Shown here piece by piece: positions 24,214 to 32,217 of a DNA stretch of 59,274 bases. The stretch covers positions 1-59,274 of the forward strand of contig CAKSJF010000004.1 in NCBI GenBank assembly GCA_934462945.1, given 5' to 3'. Positions within the stretch are counted from its first letter, which is position 1. Every line of letters begins with the position of its first letter. The position numbers and the translations under genes were made by a program. The stretch is from an uncultured Clostridia bacterium. Lineage in GTDB: Bacteria > Bacillota > Clostridia > UBA1381. The notes under the pieces were generated by a model. That model was not told where the DNA came from and did no database searches. It saw nothing but the letters and a program-made list of their open reading frames with translations.

Positions 24214-25869
24214 GTGTTTTATACCAATCAGGAGATACTTTCAAAGTATTCAACGGAATATAGAATCTGGCAGGGCATTCCAAGTATTGAGGTGACAAAA
24301 AAGGGAAGAATTTTTCTGACCTTTTATTCCGGCGGAACAGACGAAGAAATCGGAAATTATGCTGTGCTGCTAAAATCAGATTCCGGCTGTGATTTTTCTG
24401 AACCGATTGCAGTTGCAATAGAGGAGGGGCATCGGTGTTATGATCCCTGTCTGTGGATTGATCCGCTTGACCGGCTGTGGTTTACCTGGGCATGTGCGCC
24501 GGATCATGCGGTTTACGGAGTTGTGTGTGAAAATCCGGACGCGGATATTTTGGAATGGGGCAGTGTGCAGAAAATCGGAAATGATGTGATGATGAATAAA
24601 CCAATTGTAAAAAGCAACCGTGAATGGCTTTTCCCGATTGCCGTCTGGGAACGCCGCTATGCAGTCGGCACTGAACCCTCTGATGATCCGGATAGAAAGG
24701 CATTTGTCTATTCCAGCTATGACGGCGGAAAAAGCTTTCGTAAGATGGGCGGAGTGGCTGCATACCGGCGCGTCTATGATGAGCATATGGTGCTGGAGCG
24801 AAAGGACGGAACGCTGGCAATGTACATCCGCACGGAGTACGGAATTGCCGTTTCCTATTCCTATGACGGCGGCACAACCTGGACAGAGGCGGAGGACAGC
24901 GGTTTAGGCGGTCCTTGCTCCCGGTTTCATATCCGCCGGTTAAAATCCGGACGTATCCTGTTGATCAATCACGTCGATTTTTGTGGAAGAAATAACCTGA
25001 CCGCACTGCTGTCGGAGGATGAGGGAGAAACCTGGAAATACCGTCTCCTGCTGGATGGCAGAAACGACGTTTCCTATCCGGATGCGAAAGAAGCGGAGGA
25101 CGGCTATATTTATATCACCTATGACCGTGACCGCGGCAGCTCTAAGAAGAATCTGAATGAGGTTTACACATGCGCAAGAGAAATCCTGATGGCAAAAATT
25201 AAGGAAGATGATATTATCGCCGGCAAGCTGACAGATCCGGGGAGTAGGCTCAAAATGACTGCGTCAAAATTAGGAGAATACCGTGGAGAGGATCAAAACC
25301 CGTATCATGAATGGAGTCAGTATAGCGAATTAGAAATTGCAGAATTGCTAAAGGATCAAAGCGTTGAGAAAATTGTAAAAACACTTTTTGAAAATTATCG
25401 GATTAACTGCATGAGCATGCACTGGGTGGACGGACACAAGATGGATGAACTGATTGAACAGCTGGAAGACGGAGACAAAAAGGAAATCATCTATCAGCTG
25501 GCAAAGCTGATCCGCGGCGTTCAAATCACACAAAATGATAACATCCCGGTAATTGCGCGGGTGAAAGAGTTGATTGAAAACAATATCGGTCAGAACCTCA
25601 CCCTGGATGAAATTGCAGAAAGTATGAATATGAGTAAATTCTATCTGTGTCATCTGTTTAAAAGTAAAACCAATATGACCCTGACCAGCTGGAAGAATTA
25701 TTTGAAATTAGAAAAAGCAAAGGAATTCCTGGCAGACAGTCCGAAAAAGATTACCGAAATTGCCGCAGAATGTGGTTTTGAGAATGTAAGTTATTTTACC
25801 GAACTGTTTAAAAAAACAGAAAAGCTTGCACCGGAAGCTTATCGGGAGCAGATCAGACTGCTCCAGTAA
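24214..25869 (+). CDS. BNR/sialidase-like beta-propeller fused to an AraC DNA-binding domain
   Basis: 551 residues with GTG start after AAGGAGGAG. Residues about 1-345 form a BNR-type propeller: three Asp-box motifs are visible (SSYDGGKSF near 167, SYDGGTTWTE near 215, SEDEGETWKY near 267), and the N-terminal RIWQGIPSIEVTKKGRIF resembles the BNR_2 branch rather than true sialidases, whose FRIP arginine is replaced here by glycine. Residues about 350-440 are a helical linker. Residues about 446-548 are an AraC/XylS double helix-turn-helix (LTLDEIAESMNMSKFYLCHL and ITEIAAECGFENVSYFTELF). There is no signal peptide or membrane segment, so it should be a cytoplasmic regulator whose propeller may sense a glycan or sugar acid. 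No sugar-degradation genes are adjacent. The loss of the catalytic arginine argues against sialidase activity but other hydrolytic activity is not excluded. Confidence 0.85.
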   Translation: MFYTNQEILSKYSTEYRIWQGIPSIEVTKKGRIFLTFYSGGTDEEIGNYAVLLKSDSGCDFSEPIAVAIEEGHRCYDPCLWIDPLDRLWFTWACAPDHAVYGVVCENPDADILEWGSVQKIGNDVMMNKPIVKSNREWLFPIAVWERRYAVGTEPSDDPDRKAFVYSSYDGGKSFRKMGGVAAYRRVYDEHMVLERKDGTLAMYIRTEYGIAVSYSYDGGTTWTEAEDSGLGGPCSRFHIRRLKSGRILLINHVDFCGRNNLTALLSEDEGETWKYRLLLDGRNDVSYPDAKEAEDGYIYITYDRDRGSSKKNLNEVYTCAREILMAKIKEDDIIAGKLTDPGSRLKMTASKLGEYRGEDQNPYHEWSQYSELEIAELLKDQSVEKIVKTLFENYRINCMSMHWVDGHKMDELIEQLEDGDKKEIIYQLAKLIRGVQITQNDNIPVIARVKELIENNIGQNLTLDEIAESMNMSKFYLCHLFKSKTNMTLTSWKNYLKLEKAKEFLADSPKKITEIAAECGFENVSYFTELFKKTEKLAPEAYREQIRLLQ

Positions 25870-25881
25870 AAAACGAAGAAG

Positions 25882-25935
25882 AGGGGTGTCAAAAAGAGTG
25901 CAGAACGATCTGTGCCTTTTTTGACATCCCCTTTT
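25882..25935. terminator. Bidirectional terminator between convergent genes
   Basis: AGGGGTGTCAAAAAG pairs with CTTTTTGACATCCCCT, extended by a GCAG/CTGTGC upper stem, and ends in TTTTATT. It serves the propeller-AraC gene on the plus strand and the response regulator operon on the minus strand. Confidence 0.88.
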
Positions 25936-25936
25936 A

Positions 25937-26611
25937 TTATTCCTCAAATTTATATCCTGCTTTGATCAGTGTTTTAATATGCACCGCTCTTTCGCCCAGT
26001 TTGGAGCGAAGTTTTTTGATGTGGGTGTCCACTGTCCGCAGATCACCGAAATAGTCGTAACCCCAAACCTTGGATAAAAGCAGGTCGCGGGAAAGAACCT
26101 TTCCGCGGTTTTTCATAAAGTAAAGCAGCAGCTCAAACTCTTTGGGCGTCAGCTCCACGGGGGTTTCGTCCACGGTGACGGTGTGAGAGTATTCGTTAAT
26201 TTCAATGCCGCATGCAGAAATGACCCCCTCCTCCGAGCAGACATCCCCGGAGGTTCTCCGGAGAAGTGCGTTCGCCTTTGCTAAAAGCACTTTTGGACTA
26301 AACGGTTTTGTCATGTAGTCGTCTGCGCCCAGTTCATAGCCGATCAGCTTGTCCTCCTCATCGCTCCGGGCGGTGATCATAATAATCGGGATCTGATTCT
26401 TTTTCCGCACGCTCCGGCAAACGGAATATCCGTCCAGCTCCGGCAGCATCACATCTAATAAAAGCAGGTCGTAGTCCTCGTCCTCTAAAAGCTCCAGCGC
26501 TTTCATACCGTCTGCGGCTTCTGCGGTTTCGTAGCCTGCATCATCAAAATAATCCTTAATGACCTCGCGCATTAAGTCCTCATCCTCGACAATCAGTACT
26601 CTTTTTTTCAT
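25937..26611 (-). CDS. OmpR-family response regulator, orphan
   Basis: 224 residues: receiver domain at 1-120 and winged-helix DNA-binding domain at about 130-224. The start is ATG 26611 (MKKRVLIVEDEDLMREVIKD), six bases after GGAGGG. Acidic pocket residues E9, D10 and the phosphoacceptor aspartate in LLLLDVMLPELDGYSV are present, as are the conserved T in IMITARSDE and the K in YMTKPFSPKVL. The DNA-binding part has the usual LTPKEFELLLYFMKNRGKVL. No histidine kinase is encoded nearby; the gene follows comM by 58 nt in a minus-strand operon, so its kinase must be elsewhere or signalling may be non-canonical. Confidence 0.93.
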   Translation of the reverse strand: MKKRVLIVEDEDLMREVIKDYFDDAGYETAEAADGMKALELLEDEDYDLLLLDVMLPELDGYSVCRSVRKKNQIPIIMITARSDEEDKLIGYELGADDYMTKPFSPKVLLAKANALLRRTSGDVCSEEGVISACGIEINEYSHTVTVDETPVELTPKEFELLLYFMKNRGKVLSRDLLLSKVWGYDYFGDLRTVDTHIKKLRSKLGERAVHIKTLIKAGYKFEE

Positions 26612-26669
26612 CAAAATCCCTCCGTTCATTTTTATCATAGCATAAAGATGTGTTTTTTTGATGAAGATT

Positions 26670-28202
26670 TTATGAAAAATAATTCCGGTCTAAATTTCTG
26701 TATTGTGTTGCCTCGGCAATGTGCTTTGATAAAATATTTTCCGAGCTGTCCAGATCGGCAATCGTCCTTGCAACCTTTAAAATCCGGGAATAGGCACGCG
26801 CGCTCAAACCCAGCTTGTCAAAGGCAATATTCAAAATTTTGCTCTCTGCTTCTCCCAACCGGCAAAATTCAGAAAGCAGTCCGGCGGTCAACTGTGCGTT
26901 GGAGTAAATACCAAGACCGTGGTAGCGTTTCAGCTGAATTTCTCTTGCCCGATCTACACGCTCCTTAATTTCTGCACTGGATTCCGGCTTTTGGGGGGAA
27001 TCCAGATCACGATAGGCAACCTCGGACACGTTTACCTGAATATCAATCCGGTCTAACAGAGGTCCGGAAATTTTGTTCCGGTATCGGTTTAATTCGTTTG
27101 GCGTGCAGGTGCAGGCTTTTTGCGTACTGCCGTAATAGCCGCATTTGCAGGGATTCATAGAGGCAATCAGCATCAGATTGCAGGGGTATGTCAGCGTTGC
27201 ATTCACGCGCGAAATGGTTACTTTTCCGTCCTCTAACGGCTGCCGCATGACCTCCAGCACCGAACGCTGAAATTCCGGAAATTCGTCTAAAAATAACACA
27301 CCGTTGTGCGCAAGCGAAAGCTCGCCGGGGCGCGGCACGCTGCCGCCGCCGGAGAGGGCAGACGCAGAAATGGTGTGGTGCGGATGCCGGAATGGACGTT
27401 TGGTCACTAAAGGTGTGTTTTTCGGCAGCTGACCGGCAATGGAATGAATTTTTGTTACCTCCAACGCCTCCTCAAAGGTCAGATCGGGTAAAATTGTACT
27501 GATTCTCTGTGCCAGCATGGTTTTTCCTGTTCCGGGCGGACCGATCAGCAGGACATTGTGATTGCCTGCCGCGGCAATCTCTAAAGCACGCTTGGCATTT
27601 TCCTGCCCTTTTACGTCCGAAAAATCCAATAGCGGTTCGTTGGTATGCTCTGCCACGTGTGAAAGATCGGCATAATGCCGGGCAATCGGTGCATCTCCCA
27701 GAAGATGTGCCTGCAAGGCAGAAAGGCTTTCCACCGGATAGATTTCCGCATCCTCCACCACTGCCGCCTCGTCTGCGTTTTCACAGGGAACAAAGAATTT
27801 CCGGATACCCTCTTTGTATGCAGAAATCACCATCGGTAGGATTCCGTCCGAACGGCGGATGGTTCCGTCTAAGGAAAGTTCTCCTAAAAAGACGCAGGTT
27901 TCCGGCTCTGGAATCCGCATTTGCTCAGTTGCCGAGAGAATGGCAGCGGCAAGTGCGAGATCGTAGTGCGAGCCTTCCTTGCGCTGTGCAGCCGGAGCAA
28001 GATTGATCACAATTTTTTTTGCAGGAACAACAAACCCGGTATTTTTGATGGCGGAACGGACGCGTTCCTTTGCCTCCTTGACCGACGCGTCCGGCAGTCC
28101 GACAATGTCAAATGCAGGCAGACCGTTTCCGATGTCTGCCTGTACATTCACCACAAATCCGTCAATGCCGTATAGACCGCAGGAATTTATCTTTGCAAGC
28201 AT
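26670..28202 (-). CDS. YifB/ComM-family Mg-chelatase-like AAA+ ATPase
   Basis: 510 residues, the normal length. The N-terminal ChlI-like domain (KINSCGLYGIDGFVVNVQAD, then GLPAFDIVGLPDASVKEAKE) is followed by the AAA+ module with Walker A GPPGTGKT near 222, Walker B FLDEFPEF, and the C-terminal domain with CNLMLIASMNPCKCGYYG. In naturally competent bacteria ComM is a branch-migration helicase that helps integrate transforming DNA. The ATG follows GGAGG with normal spacing. It lies 12 nt after the exported-protein gene and upstream of the response regulator. Confidence 0.92.
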   Translation of the reverse strand: MLAKINSCGLYGIDGFVVNVQADIGNGLPAFDIVGLPDASVKEAKERVRSAIKNTGFVVPAKKIVINLAPAAQRKEGSHYDLALAAAILSATEQMRIPEPETCVFLGELSLDGTIRRSDGILPMVISAYKEGIRKFFVPCENADEAAVVEDAEIYPVESLSALQAHLLGDAPIARHYADLSHVAEHTNEPLLDFSDVKGQENAKRALEIAAAGNHNVLLIGPPGTGKTMLAQRISTILPDLTFEEALEVTKIHSIAGQLPKNTPLVTKRPFRHPHHTISASALSGGGSVPRPGELSLAHNGVLFLDEFPEFQRSVLEVMRQPLEDGKVTISRVNATLTYPCNLMLIASMNPCKCGYYGSTQKACTCTPNELNRYRNKISGPLLDRIDIQVNVSEVAYRDLDSPQKPESSAEIKERVDRAREIQLKRYHGLGIYSNAQLTAGLLSEFCRLGEAESKILNIAFDKLGLSARAYSRILKVARTIADLDSSENILSKHIAEATQYRNLDRNYFS

Positions 28203-28214
28203 ACCGTTCCTCCG

Positions 28215-29294
28215 TTATCCCTGGTAATTCATATAAACGACAACGTCCAGTGCGATTCCGTCATCCATGCGGACAAGGGCATAATTGCGGACGCAGTCCG
28301 AATCCCAGTTTACAATATTTCCATCCTCGTCACGGGAGGCGGACGGAATTTCAGATTTTTCAATTTCTGCTGACGAACCGATAGTCAGCTTTTCCTTTTT
28401 TGTTTGGTCGTACAGATAAACAACCGTATTCTGTGTCAGGGAAACATCAATTTCCTGATCTTCCCGTCCGGCAGCGTTCCGGAGTGTGAGATATGTACTG
28501 CCGTTTTTCTCGCAGATCAGACCAAACGCATACTGCTGATCTTTTCCGGTGCTTGTGCCGTAGCGCACATATGGGGTCGGTCGCTTTGCACTGACTGCGC
28601 CGCTTGTGGTAAAGAGTTTTTCAAAGCTTGTGCCGTGATCCTCTCCGTCTGTGACATAGTCTTTTGTCTGCGGACGGAAAATCAACTCAACGGTGGAGAG
28701 ATCTCCGCTTAGGTTGGTGGTCATATAAATTACGTCCCCGGATTTTAAAGCGGTCAGATCTGCGCCTGCAAGCTCCTGATATTCCTCCGGTGCAGAAACA
28801 AGTGTCTTGCCGGTGTCTGCATAAAGCTGGATTTCATCTCCGCGGAAGAATAAATCCATGGCAATCACTTCTTCGTCATTCACGCTGGCAAACTCGGCTT
28901 TTTTCACCACGGCAAAGGCGGTTGCTGCGTCCAGTGCGGTCGGATACCGCGAGATCTGCGTTTTAGAATCGTCCTTTGGATCGTCTTTTGGATCGTCTGC
29001 CGGCTTTTCCTCCACCGGTTTTAAGTCGGTGACCACCGTATCTGCCTGCGGCATGAAAAAGCGCAGGGACGCGGCATTTTTCGCCTCCTCGCCCGGGTCG
29101 ATCTGCAATTCCTGATCCCGGACAACAACCGGGAGCTTTTCCGCATAAACAAGCGTTCCGTTTTCGTCATAGCCGCCCAGGATTCCATATTCTCCGTAAT
29201 GATCCGCCACAAAGGAGAGAGAATATCCCTCGGCAAAGGCTGTCTGTATCAACAATGCTGCCAGAATACCGGCATAGATAAAAAATTTCCGCAT
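28215..29294 (-). CDS. Exported protein of unknown function
   Basis: 359 residues. Residues 1-21 are a signal peptide (MRKFFIYAGILAALLIQTAFA). A spacer with repeated DDPK units (about 103-112) separates a small N-terminal domain (about 22-95, beta-rich, with GILGGYDENGTLVYAEKLPV) from a large C-terminal domain (about 118-359) that I do not recognise. No LPXTG, SLH or membrane anchor is seen, so the protein is probably released or held at the wall by other means. It is the first gene of a minus-strand operon with comM and the response regulator, behind a promoter at 29326-29354. Confidence 0.7.
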   Translation of the reverse strand: MRKFFIYAGILAALLIQTAFAEGYSLSFVADHYGEYGILGGYDENGTLVYAEKLPVVVRDQELQIDPGEEAKNAASLRFFMPQADTVVTDLKPVEEKPADDPKDDPKDDSKTQISRYPTALDAATAFAVVKKAEFASVNDEEVIAMDLFFRGDEIQLYADTGKTLVSAPEEYQELAGADLTALKSGDVIYMTTNLSGDLSTVELIFRPQTKDYVTDGEDHGTSFEKLFTTSGAVSAKRPTPYVRYGTSTGKDQQYAFGLICEKNGSTYLTLRNAAGREDQEIDVSLTQNTVVYLYDQTKKEKLTIGSSAEIEKSEIPSASRDEDGNIVNWDSDCVRNYALVRMDDGIALDVVVYMNYQG

Positions 29295-29325
29295 TTTATT
29301 TTCCTCCTGTCTGTCTTATGATTCC

Positions 29326-29354
29326 ATTATAGCAAACGGGAACACAAAATGCAA
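29326..29354 (-). promoter_or_regulatory. Promoter of the exported protein-comM-regulator operon
   Basis: On the minus strand TTGCAT (29349-29354), a 17-nt spacer and TATAAT (29326-29331), about 30 nt before the start codon at 29294. Confidence 0.8.
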
Positions 29355-29407
29355 GCAGATCTTGTATTTGTAACCTTTTTTTAAAATAATACGTACAAAA
29401 AAGAATC

Positions 29408-29436
29408 TTGACAGCGATTCTATTCCGTGGTATAAT
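29408..29436 (+). promoter_or_regulatory. Promoter of the hydE operon
   Basis: TTGACA (29408-29413), a 17-nt spacer ending in TGG and TATAAT (29431-29436): a near-consensus extended -10 promoter 38 nt before hydE. Confidence 0.88.
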
Positions 29437-29474
29437 GCATATGAAAATAATCGGTATTTCGGGAGGTGCGCAGA

Positions 29475-30506
29475 ATGGTGATAGACAAGCTGGAAAAAAA
29501 TCAAAATTTGAGTGATGCTGAATTATTGACACTTCTCGATACAGATCAGTATGATCAGACTTTGTTTTCCTGTGCGGACAGAGTGCGGCGCAGAAACTAT
29601 GGAGATGCGGTATACATCCGGGGTCTGATCGAATTTACAAACTATTGTAAAAATGACTGCCGCTACTGTGGAATCCGGCGCGGAAACCAAAAGGCGGAGC
29701 GATACCGCCTGGATCAGGAGGAAATTCTCGCCTGCTGCCGAGAAGGGTATGGATTAGGGTTTCGTACCTTTGTTTTGCAGGGCGGTGAGGACGCGTATTT
29801 TACGGACGAACGGCTATGCGGCATTGTTTCTGCCATCCGGAGTGAATTTCCGGATTGCGCGATTACGCTGTCTGTCGGCGAGAGAAGCCGGGAAAGCTAT
29901 CAGGCGCTTTATGATGCCGGCGCAAACCGCTATCTTTTGCGGCATGAAACTGCCGATCCTGTGCATTATCAAAAACTGCACCCCAAGGAAATGAGCCTGG
30001 AAAACCGGAAAAAATGCCTGTTTACCCTAAAGGAAATCGGCTATCAGGTGGGGTCTGGTTTTATGGTAGGAAGTCCGTATCAGACGCTTGAAAATCTGGT
30101 TTCCGATCTGCGCTTTTTGCAGGAGCTAAAGCCGGATATGATCGGGATCGGACCGTATATCCCCCATGCAGAAACTCCGTTTGCAGACTTTCCGAGCGGA
30201 ACGCTCCATTTAACGCTCCGCCTGGTTGCAATTCTGCGGCTAATGTTTCCGGACGCATTAATTCCGGCAACAACAGCGCTTGGAACGATTGACCCAAACG
30301 GACGGGAGCTGGGGTTAAAAGCAGGAGCAAATGTGGTGATGCCGAATTTGTCGCCGGTGCGTTTTCGGAAACTGTACGACCTGTATGAAAATAAAATTTG
30401 TACCGGTGAGGAGGCGGCGCAGTGCCGCGGATGCCTGGAAAAGCGCGTGGAGAGCGCAGGGTATCGGATTGTAACAAGTATTGGAGATCGAAAAGGATGG
30501 AAATAG
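29475..30506 (+). CDS. hydE: [FeFe]-hydrogenase maturation radical SAM protein HydE
   Basis: 343 residues from ATG 29475, which follows GGGAGGTG. HydE helps build the dithiolate-bridged di-iron subcluster of the hydrogenase H-cluster. The radical SAM CxxxCxxC is C58, C62, C65 (in EFTNYCKNDCRYCGIRRG), typical for HydE and the related BioB/PylB group. The C-terminal MPNLSPVRFRKLYDLYENKI fits HydE. hydF, hydG and hydrogenase genes are not in the window; instead the gene overlaps a TtcA-like gene by 10 nt. Confidence 0.88.
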   Translation: MVIDKLEKNQNLSDAELLTLLDTDQYDQTLFSCADRVRRRNYGDAVYIRGLIEFTNYCKNDCRYCGIRRGNQKAERYRLDQEEILACCREGYGLGFRTFVLQGGEDAYFTDERLCGIVSAIRSEFPDCAITLSVGERSRESYQALYDAGANRYLLRHETADPVHYQKLHPKEMSLENRKKCLFTLKEIGYQVGSGFMVGSPYQTLENLVSDLRFLQELKPDMIGIGPYIPHAETPFADFPSGTLHLTLRLVAILRLMFPDALIPATTALGTIDPNGRELGLKAGANVVMPNLSPVRFRKLYDLYENKICTGEEAAQCRGCLEKRVESAGYRIVTSIGDRKGWK

Positions 30507-31339
30507 AGAAACAACTGTCAGAAGAAGAATATCTTAGACGTGTGGAAAAGAGTATTCAGAAAACCTATCATAAGGCGCTTTTTACGAAATTTGTCACGGC
30601 AATTAAGGAATATCAGTTATTAGAGGAAAATGACCGGATTGCGGTCTGCATTTCGGGCGGAAAGGACTCTATGCTGATGGCTAAGCTGTTTCAGGAGCTT
30701 TTGCGGCATCGAAAATTTCATTTTGAACTGGTCTTTTTGGTGATGGATCCGGGTTATGCACCGGAAAACCGGAAGTTGATTGAGGAAAATGCGAAAAAGC
30801 TTGGAATCCCGATTACCGTGTTTGAAAGCACAATCTTTGACACGGTATTCCATATTGAAAAGTCGCCCTGTTATCTCTGTGCCCGGATGCGGCGCGGAAA
30901 CCTGTATGCAAAGGCAAAGGAATTAGGCTGCAACAAAATCGCACTCGGACACCATTTTGATGATGTGATTGAGACAATTTTGATGGGAATGCTCTATAGC
31001 GGTCAGACGCAAACCATGATGCCAAAGCTGCACAGTATAAATTTTGAGGGTATGGAGCTGATTCGTCCAATGTATCTGATCCGGGAGGAGGATATCAAAA
31101 AATGGCGCGATTATAACGACCTGCATTTTTTGCAGTGTGCCTGCAAATTTACCGAGGTATGCAGCGAAGAACCGGCAGAATCAAAACGACTGGAAACGAA
31201 ACACATGATCGCCGAGATGAAAAAAACCAATCCCTATGTGGAAACAAACATTTTCCGCAGTATGGAAAATGTGAATCTGGAAACGCTGATTTCCTATAAA
31301 GACAAAAACGGACGGCATCATTTTTTAGACGAATATTAA
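30497..31339 (+). CDS. TtcA-like PP-loop ATPase (tRNA thiolation type)
   Basis: 280 residues from ATG 30497, which overlaps the end of hydE by 10 nt. The PP-loop ATP-binding motif SGGKDSML lies near residue 53 and a CYLCARMRRG cysteine pair at 125/128, as in TtcA and related enzymes that thiolate C32 of tRNA using an Fe-S cluster. GHHFDDVIETILMGMLYSGQ is the second conserved block. A third cysteine site (FLQCACKF) lies near 215. The exact tRNA target cannot be read from sequence. Followed 10 nt later by tcdA. Confidence 0.82.
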   Translation: MEIEKQLSEEEYLRRVEKSIQKTYHKALFTKFVTAIKEYQLLEENDRIAVCISGGKDSMLMAKLFQELLRHRKFHFELVFLVMDPGYAPENRKLIEENAKKLGIPITVFESTIFDTVFHIEKSPCYLCARMRRGNLYAKAKELGCNKIALGHHFDDVIETILMGMLYSGQTQTMMPKLHSINFEGMELIRPMYLIREEDIKKWRDYNDLHFLQCACKFTEVCSEEPAESKRLETKHMIAEMKKTNPYVETNIFRSMENVNLETLISYKDKNGRHHFLDEY

Positions 31340-31349
31340 TGGAGGAAAC

Positions 31350-32114
31350 ATGTTGGATCAATTTTCAAGAACAGAGCTGCTCTTAGGAAAAGAGGCAATG
31401 GAAAAGCTTGCATCAGCAAGGGTTGCGATCTTTGGAATCGGCGGCGTTGGAGGATATGTGGCAGAGGGACTGGTGCGGAGCGGTGTCGGTGCGCTGGATT
31501 TGATTGATGACGATAAGGTCTGCCTGACAAATCTGAACCGTCAGATTATTGCCACACGGAAAACGGTCGGAAAATATAAGGTGGATGTGATGCAGGAGCG
31601 GATTTTAGAAATCAATCCGAACGCAGCCGTTCAAACCTACAAAACATTCTATACACCGGAAACCTCCGGGGAGTTTGATTTTACGCAATATGATTATATT
31701 GTGGACGCGATAGATACGGTGACCGGAAAAATCGAAATGATTGTCCGAGCCGATCTGGCAAATACTCCGATCATCAGCTCCATGGGTGCAGGAAATAAGC
31801 TGAACCCGGCGGCATTTGAGGTAACCGACATTTATAAAACCTCGGTCTGCCCCTTGGCAAGAGTGATGCGCCGGGAGTTGAAAGCGCGCGGCATCCGAAA
31901 GCTTAAGGTGGTATACTCCAAAGAACCGGCTATGACTCCGATTGAAAGCGAAGAAAACAGCTGCTCCGGACATTGCGTCTGCCCTCCGGGAACAGCGCGC
32001 ACCTGTACCAAGCGCAGACAAATTCCCGGCAGCATGGCATTTGTGCCGTCTGTTGCAGGGTTGATTATCGCAGGAGAAATTGTCAAGGATTTAACCGGAA
32101 TCAGAAACGAATAA
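31350..32114 (+). CDS. tcdA: tRNA threonylcarbamoyladenosine dehydratase (ThiF/E1-like)
   Basis: 254 residues. TcdA/CsdL cyclises t6A37 in tRNA to ct6A using ATP. The N-terminal FSRTELLLGKEAMEKLASAR, the nucleotide-binding FGIGGVGGYVAEGLVRSG and the DDDKVCLTNLNRQIIA segment match the family, as does the C-terminal GSMAFVPSVAGLIIAGEIV. A cysteine-rich stretch (CSGHCVCPPGTARTCTKRR) differs from enteric TcdA and is common in Firmicutes versions. The ATG follows TGGAGG. Last gene of the hydE operon; a terminator follows. Confidence 0.88.
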   Translation: MLDQFSRTELLLGKEAMEKLASARVAIFGIGGVGGYVAEGLVRSGVGALDLIDDDKVCLTNLNRQIIATRKTVGKYKVDVMQERILEINPNAAVQTYKTFYTPETSGEFDFTQYDYIVDAIDTVTGKIEMIVRADLANTPIISSMGAGNKLNPAAFEVTDIYKTSVCPLARVMRRELKARGIRKLKVVYSKEPAMTPIESEENSCSGHCVCPPGTARTCTKRRQIPGSMAFVPSVAGLIIAGEIVKDLTGIRNE

Positions 32115-32124
32115 AATGAGTACA

Positions 32125-32164
32125 ATGCCTCATTACGAAAAAAATTCGTAATGGGGCATTTTTC
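32125..32164 (+). terminator. Terminator after tcdA
   Basis: ATGCCTCATTACGAA and TTCGTAATGGGGCAT form a 15-bp stem with one G-T pair, followed by TTTTTC. It abuts the next promoter, whose -35 box starts at 32165. Confidence 0.92.
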
Positions 32165-32193
32165 TTGACTGCTCAGCTTTTTTATGATAGAAT
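32165..32193 (+). promoter_or_regulatory. Promoter of the beta-helix-AAC(3) gene
   Basis: TTGACT (32165-32170), a 17-nt spacer ending in TGA and TAGAAT (32188-32193): an extended -10 promoter 24 nt before the start codon. Confidence 0.8.
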
Positions 32194-32217
32194 CAAGAAA
32201 ATACAGGAGGTTTGGTT

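Noticed and set aside
24214..25869. True secreted sialidase
   Set aside because: No signal peptide, FRIP arginine replaced by glycine, and a C-terminal AraC DNA-binding domain.
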